Positions 6,178-8,364 of a DNA stretch of 8,364 bases are shown here, one piece after another. The DNA is from Acidimicrobiia bacterium (lineage in GTDB: Bacteria; Actinomycetota; Acidimicrobiia; Spongiisociales; ZC4RG35), in contig QIDW01000069.1 in the NCBI GenBank assembly GCA_003230435.1, forward strand, positions 1 to 8,364, written 5' to 3'. The translations under genes were made by a program, and so were the position numbers. Position 1 is the stretch's first letter. Each line of letters starts with the position of its first letter. Below the pieces are notes generated by a model. It was not told where the DNA came from and searched no databases. It saw nothing but the letters and a program-made list of their open reading frames with translations.

Positions 6178-7395
6178 GTGCCATCCGACCGGCTCAGACA
6201 AGCTGCCCTGATCGTCTGGATAGCCGTTGGGACGGTTGCCCTCGCTTATGTGGCGCTCATTGTTGCCGGTTCGGTCCGTATCATCTGGCTGCCGATCGCT
6301 TTCGCCGCCGGTATCGTTTTTCTGCTCGAGCCGGCCGTGGAGGCTTTCGAAAGGCTGCGCATTCCAAGGATCGCCGGGACGATCCTCTCGTTTCTCATCC
6401 TGGCGGCGTTAGTCGTTGCCTCAATTGCCCTGGTTTACCCGCCTGTCCAGCAACAGGCGATCGAATTGGGTCAACAGTTGCCCGAGCTCTACCTCGAGGT
6501 CATCAATTGGCTCAGAGACGCCGGGGCACGTCTCGGACTCGACGTTGAGGCACTGTTGACTCAAGAGGCCATCGAAGACTGGCTCAACGATCCCGCCAAC
6601 CAGGAGACGATCCAGAACCTTCTGCTTGGTTTTGGGGCTGGGGCAGGTCAGGTGATCCGTGGGGTCACTGAGGCCATCGTCGTTATCGCCCTTGCCCCGG
6701 TGTTGGCCCTCTACATCCTCATTGACCTCGACAAGTTCAAGAAGAGCTCGCTGGGTTTGACTCCACCGAGACACCAGGAGGAGGTCGGGCACGTGGCCGG
6801 CCAAGTGGGGACGGCGCTTGGGTCGTTTGTGAGGGGCCAGTTGCTCGTCGCGGTGATAGTCGGTGTCGCCTCTAGTTTCGGCATGTGGCTCATCGATCTG
6901 CCCTTCTGGCTGCTTATCGGAATCCTCGCCGGTTTTCTCAATCTCATCCCATTCTTGGGACCGATCGTCGGCGGCGCCTTGGCTGTCCTCGTGGCTCTGC
7001 TGAATGGTGACCCGGTACAGGCGATCTGGGCCCTGGTCATCTTCGTGCTGATCCAACAAATCGACAACCACTTGATTACTCCGATGATTCAGAGAGCAAG
7101 GGTGAATCTCTCTCCTCTCGTGATTGTGCTGGCCCTGGTCATCGGTGGCGCGGTTGCCGGTTTGTTAGGCATTCTGGTGGCGGTGCCTTTGACGGCGGCT
7201 CTCAGAATCGTCGTGGGTCACTTGTGGCGTACCCGGGTGCTGGGTCAGTCGTGGCAGGAGGCCTCTGAGGCGATGATCGAGATCACTGAGCCACCGGAGC
7301 GCCTGGCGAGGATCAGCCGAAAGAACCCGGATCAGTCACGTCTGTTCGACACCCAGGAAATCCTGCCAACCGATGAGGAAGAGGGCGACTCCTGA
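6178..7395 (+). CDS. AI-2E/PerM family transporter (UPF0118)
   Basis: A 405-residue polytopic membrane protein of the AI-2E transporter family (PF01594). Members have been linked to autoinducer-2 release, permease roles or sodium/proton exchange, so the substrate cannot be given. Membrane segments lie at about 10-30, 34-50, 66-87, 155-172 and several between 220 and 345. The long amphipathic stretch at 88-150 is the usual soluble insertion of the family. Hallmarks are LIDLPFWLLIGILAGFLNLI-PFLGP at about 238-262, QQIDNHLITPMIQ near 293-305, and the closing LLGILVAVPLTAALRI. The tail (350-405) is acidic and cytoplasmic. Start: GTG at 6178, favoured by the -10 box 9 nt before it; no ATG is near. 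It follows the toast-rack gene by 16 nt on the same strand and may be co-transcribed, yet has its own promoter box. It converges with livF. Confidence 0.93.
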   Translation: MPSDRLRQAALIVWIAVGTVALAYVALIVAGSVRIIWLPIAFAAGIVFLLEPAVEAFERLRIPRIAGTILSFLILAALVVASIALVYPPVQQQAIELGQQLPELYLEVINWLRDAGARLGLDVEALLTQEAIEDWLNDPANQETIQNLLLGFGAGAGQVIRGVTEAIVVIALAPVLALYILIDLDKFKKSSLGLTPPRHQEEVGHVAGQVGTALGSFVRGQLLVAVIVGVASSFGMWLIDLPFWLLIGILAGFLNLIPFLGPIVGGALAVLVALLNGDPVQAIWALVIFVLIQQIDNHLITPMIQRARVNLSPLVIVLALVIGGAVAGLLGILVAVPLTAALRIVVGHLWRTRVLGQSWQEASEAMIEITEPPERLARISRKNPDQSRLFDTQEILPTDEEEGDS

Positions 7396-7413
7396 CTTAT
7401 TGCCCTTAGGTCG

Positions 7414-7434
7414 CAGATTCGTTTCATGAATCTG
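7414..7434. repeat. Inverted repeat A, first copy
   Basis: CAGATTC and GAATCTG are perfect 7-bp arms around a 7-nt loop. The arms are AT-rich and not followed by a T-run. It lies at the meeting point of two convergent genes and may help stop or protect transcripts from either side. Confidence 0.55.
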
Positions 7435-7436
7435 TA

Positions 7437-7451
7437 TGTGATTTCATCACA
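7437..7451. repeat. Inverted repeat B, first copy
   Basis: TGTGAT and ATCACA are perfect 6-bp arms around the loop TTC. Immediately next to inverted repeat A, it makes a double-hairpin unit. TGTGA..TCACA also resembles a CRP/FNR-type half-site pair, but the 3-nt spacing is too short for that. Confidence 0.5.
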
Positions 7452-7456
7452 CCTCG

Positions 7457-7477
7457 CAGATTCGTTTCATGAATCTG
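7457..7477. repeat. Inverted repeat A, second copy
   Basis: Identical to the first copy, 43 nt away. On the livF message it lies just after the stop codon. Confidence 0.55.
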
Positions 7478-7479
7478 TA

Positions 7480-7494
7480 TGTGATTTCATCACA
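7480..7494. repeat. Inverted repeat B, second copy, over the livF stop
   Basis: Same 6-bp arms and TTC loop as the first copy. The arm 7489-7494 contains the livF stop codon (7490-7492), so a hairpin formed in the message would include the end of the coding region. Confidence 0.5.
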
Positions 7495-8219
7495 CCTCGC
7501 AGCCCAGATATGCCTGACGCATCTGGGGGTTGTTGAGCAGCCCCTCCGCCGTATCGCTGAGCACTATCTGGCCTGTCTGAAGCACATATCCGCGATCGGC
7601 GATCGAGAGCGCCATGTTGGCGTTCTGCTCGACGACGAAAACGGTCGTCCCGGCTTTGTTGATCTGATCGATGATCTCGAAGTTCTGGGCGACCAAAACC
7701 GGCGCCAGACCCATGGAAGGCTCGTCCATCAACAGCACCTTGGGTTTTGCCATCAAAGCTCTTCCCATGGCCACCATCTGCTGCTCACCTCCGGAAAGCG
7801 TCCCGGCTTTCTGACTCAGACGTTCCTTGATCCTGGGGAACATCTCGAAAATGTCCTCGAGGTCTTTTTCGAAGTTTTCGTCGTCGTCTCTGAGATAGGC
7901 ACCGATCTCGAGATTCTCTTTGACAGTCATCCTCTTGAAGAGCCGTTTGTTCTCCGGGACCATCGATACTCCCGCCTTGACTCTGTCGGCGGTGGTCCAG
8001 CCCCGGACATCTTGACCGTCCAAATGGACAGTTCCCTGGCTGGGCTCCACCATGCCGAGGATGGTCTTCAGTGTGGTGGTCTTGCCTGAGGCGTTGCCAC
8101 CGAGCAGACAGACCATCTCGCCTTCGTAGATCTCCAGATCGACTCCCTTGAGGGCCGTAATGGGTGTCCACACCGCGAAACTCGAGCGCCGGAGTGCGGT
8201 CGTCGAGTTGGTCACTCAT
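7490..8219 (-). CDS. livF: Branched-chain amino-acid ABC transporter ATPase LivF, N-terminal frameshift
   Basis: LivF is one of the two ATPases of the LivHMGF importer for leucine, isoleucine, valine or related compounds. Walker A is GGNASGKT, with Ser where the family usually has Gly-Ala. Further motifs are the LSGGEQQ signature, Walker B LLMDEPS followed by MGLAP, the LivF-typical VPENKRLF block, and FVVEQNAN in place of a His switch. The C-terminus QAYLG is typical. The natural start is ATG 8219 (TCCCTT on the plus strand, i.e. AAGGGA, lies 5 nt before it), overlapping the livG stop as ATGA. From it one reads [22 protein letters not shown], then the frame breaks near 8154-8164 and continues as [11 protein letters not shown] in another frame. 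Restoring 11 nt would give 246 residues, a normal length. A GTG at 8215 gives an unbroken 241-residue frame but with a non-conserved N-terminus. The nucleotide-binding core is intact. Confidence 0.9.
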
Positions 8220-8364
8220 GTGGTTCCCTTGATGTCGGCGGGCCGGCCCAGGTAGGCCTCGATCACATCTTCATTGCGGGAAACGTCCTCATATGTGCCT
8301 TCGGCGATCTTCACCCCATGGTCGAGAACGAAGACGCGGTCTGACACACCCTGGACGACCTTCA
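8216..8364 (-). CDS. livG: Branched-chain amino-acid ABC transporter ATPase LivG, C-terminal end only
   Basis: The last 49 codons of a gene that continues beyond the window. The peptide [22 protein letters not shown], then [15 protein letters not shown], is the standard end of LivG: the D-loop/H-loop-distal strand, the LDHG-IAEGT turn, and the closing VIEAYLG. A short tail (RPADIKGTT) follows. The TGA overlaps the livF ATG as ATGA, showing the usual livG-livF coupling. The Walker and signature motifs lie outside the window. Confidence 0.88.
   Translation of the reverse strand, partial: KVVQGVSDRVFVLDHGVKIAEGTYEDVSRNEDVIEAYLGRPADIKGTT

Larger units (their letters stand above)
7411..7502. repeat. 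Perfect 43-bp tandem duplication
   Basis: Two identical 43-bp units (7411-7453 and 7454-7496) are followed by a partial third copy of six bases, TCGCAG (7497-7502). The second unit contains the end of livF including its stop codon. The first is an extra copy between the convergent genes. The repeats begin and end sharply, so duplication by slippage between two TCGCAG copies is the simplest origin. An assembly artefact cannot be excluded. Confidence 0.9.

Noticed and set aside
6421..7071. Open minus-strand frame of 216 codons
   Set aside because: Mirror of the AI-2E transporter. The hydrophobic repeats of the real gene produce a charged, motif-free antisense peptide.
7437..7451. CRP/FNR-type operator (TGTGA...TCACA)
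   Set aside because: The arms are 3 nt apart rather than 6, and the site lies between two gene ends, not upstream of any start.
7411..7502. CRISPR-like array
   Set aside because: The two units are directly adjacent without spacers and there are only two. This is a tandem duplication.
7469..8089. Open plus-strand frame of 206 codons
   Set aside because: Antisense to livF, whose Walker A, signature and Walker B motifs prove the minus-strand gene. It also begins inside the tandem repeat.

Overview
The window looks like chromosomal DNA of an actinobacterium. The best guess is an uncultured, high-GC, deep-branching lineage such as Acidimicrobiia, but that placement is tentative. Three things point this way: a DUF3263 gene coupled to a VirR/LytR_C-type gene (a pair known from mycobacteria as Rv0430-Rv0431), high-GC codon choice, and several genes with a TAnnnT box 7-9 nt before the start codon, as expected for leaderless transcripts. 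The cytochrome c maturation genes are of the System I (Ccm) type, which is less usual in Actinobacteria than System II.

Layout. Positions 1-227 hold no gene I can support. Positions 228-3557 (minus strand) carry ccmI (a TPR protein), then ccmF behind its own good promoter, then ccmH, which is broken by a frameshift near 420. These three would form the CcmF-CcmH-CcmI haem lyase. Diverging from ccmI across a 183-nt spacer is a ResA/CcmG-type thioredoxin (3741-4391, plus), which would keep the apocytochrome or CcmH cysteines reduced. A strong hairpin follows it. Positions 4517-6161 (plus) form a tightly coupled three-gene operon: a DUF3263 protein, a membrane-anchored LytR_C (VirR-like) protein, and a membrane protein with a LiaF/toast-rack-like beta-rich domain. 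An AI-2E/PerM family transporter (6178-7395) follows, with its own leaderless-type promoter. The minus-strand livG-livF end of a branched-chain amino-acid ABC transporter converges on it from 8364 to 7490.

Three structural oddities stand out. (1) A perfect 43-bp tandem duplication, each unit with two hairpins, lies between the convergent transporter and livF genes and includes the livF stop codon. (2) livF and ccmH each carry one frameshift of the same phase. In livF the break looks like loss of one copy of an 11-bp tandem repeat, and in ccmH a similar 5-bp loss would fit. These may be real mutations or assembly errors. (3) The window shows a recurring leaderless -10 architecture, with a palindrome overlapping the thioredoxin promoter. 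No phage, IS element, CRISPR array or RNA gene was seen. The main candidate for something under-described is the DUF3263/VirR-like/toast-rack envelope operon.
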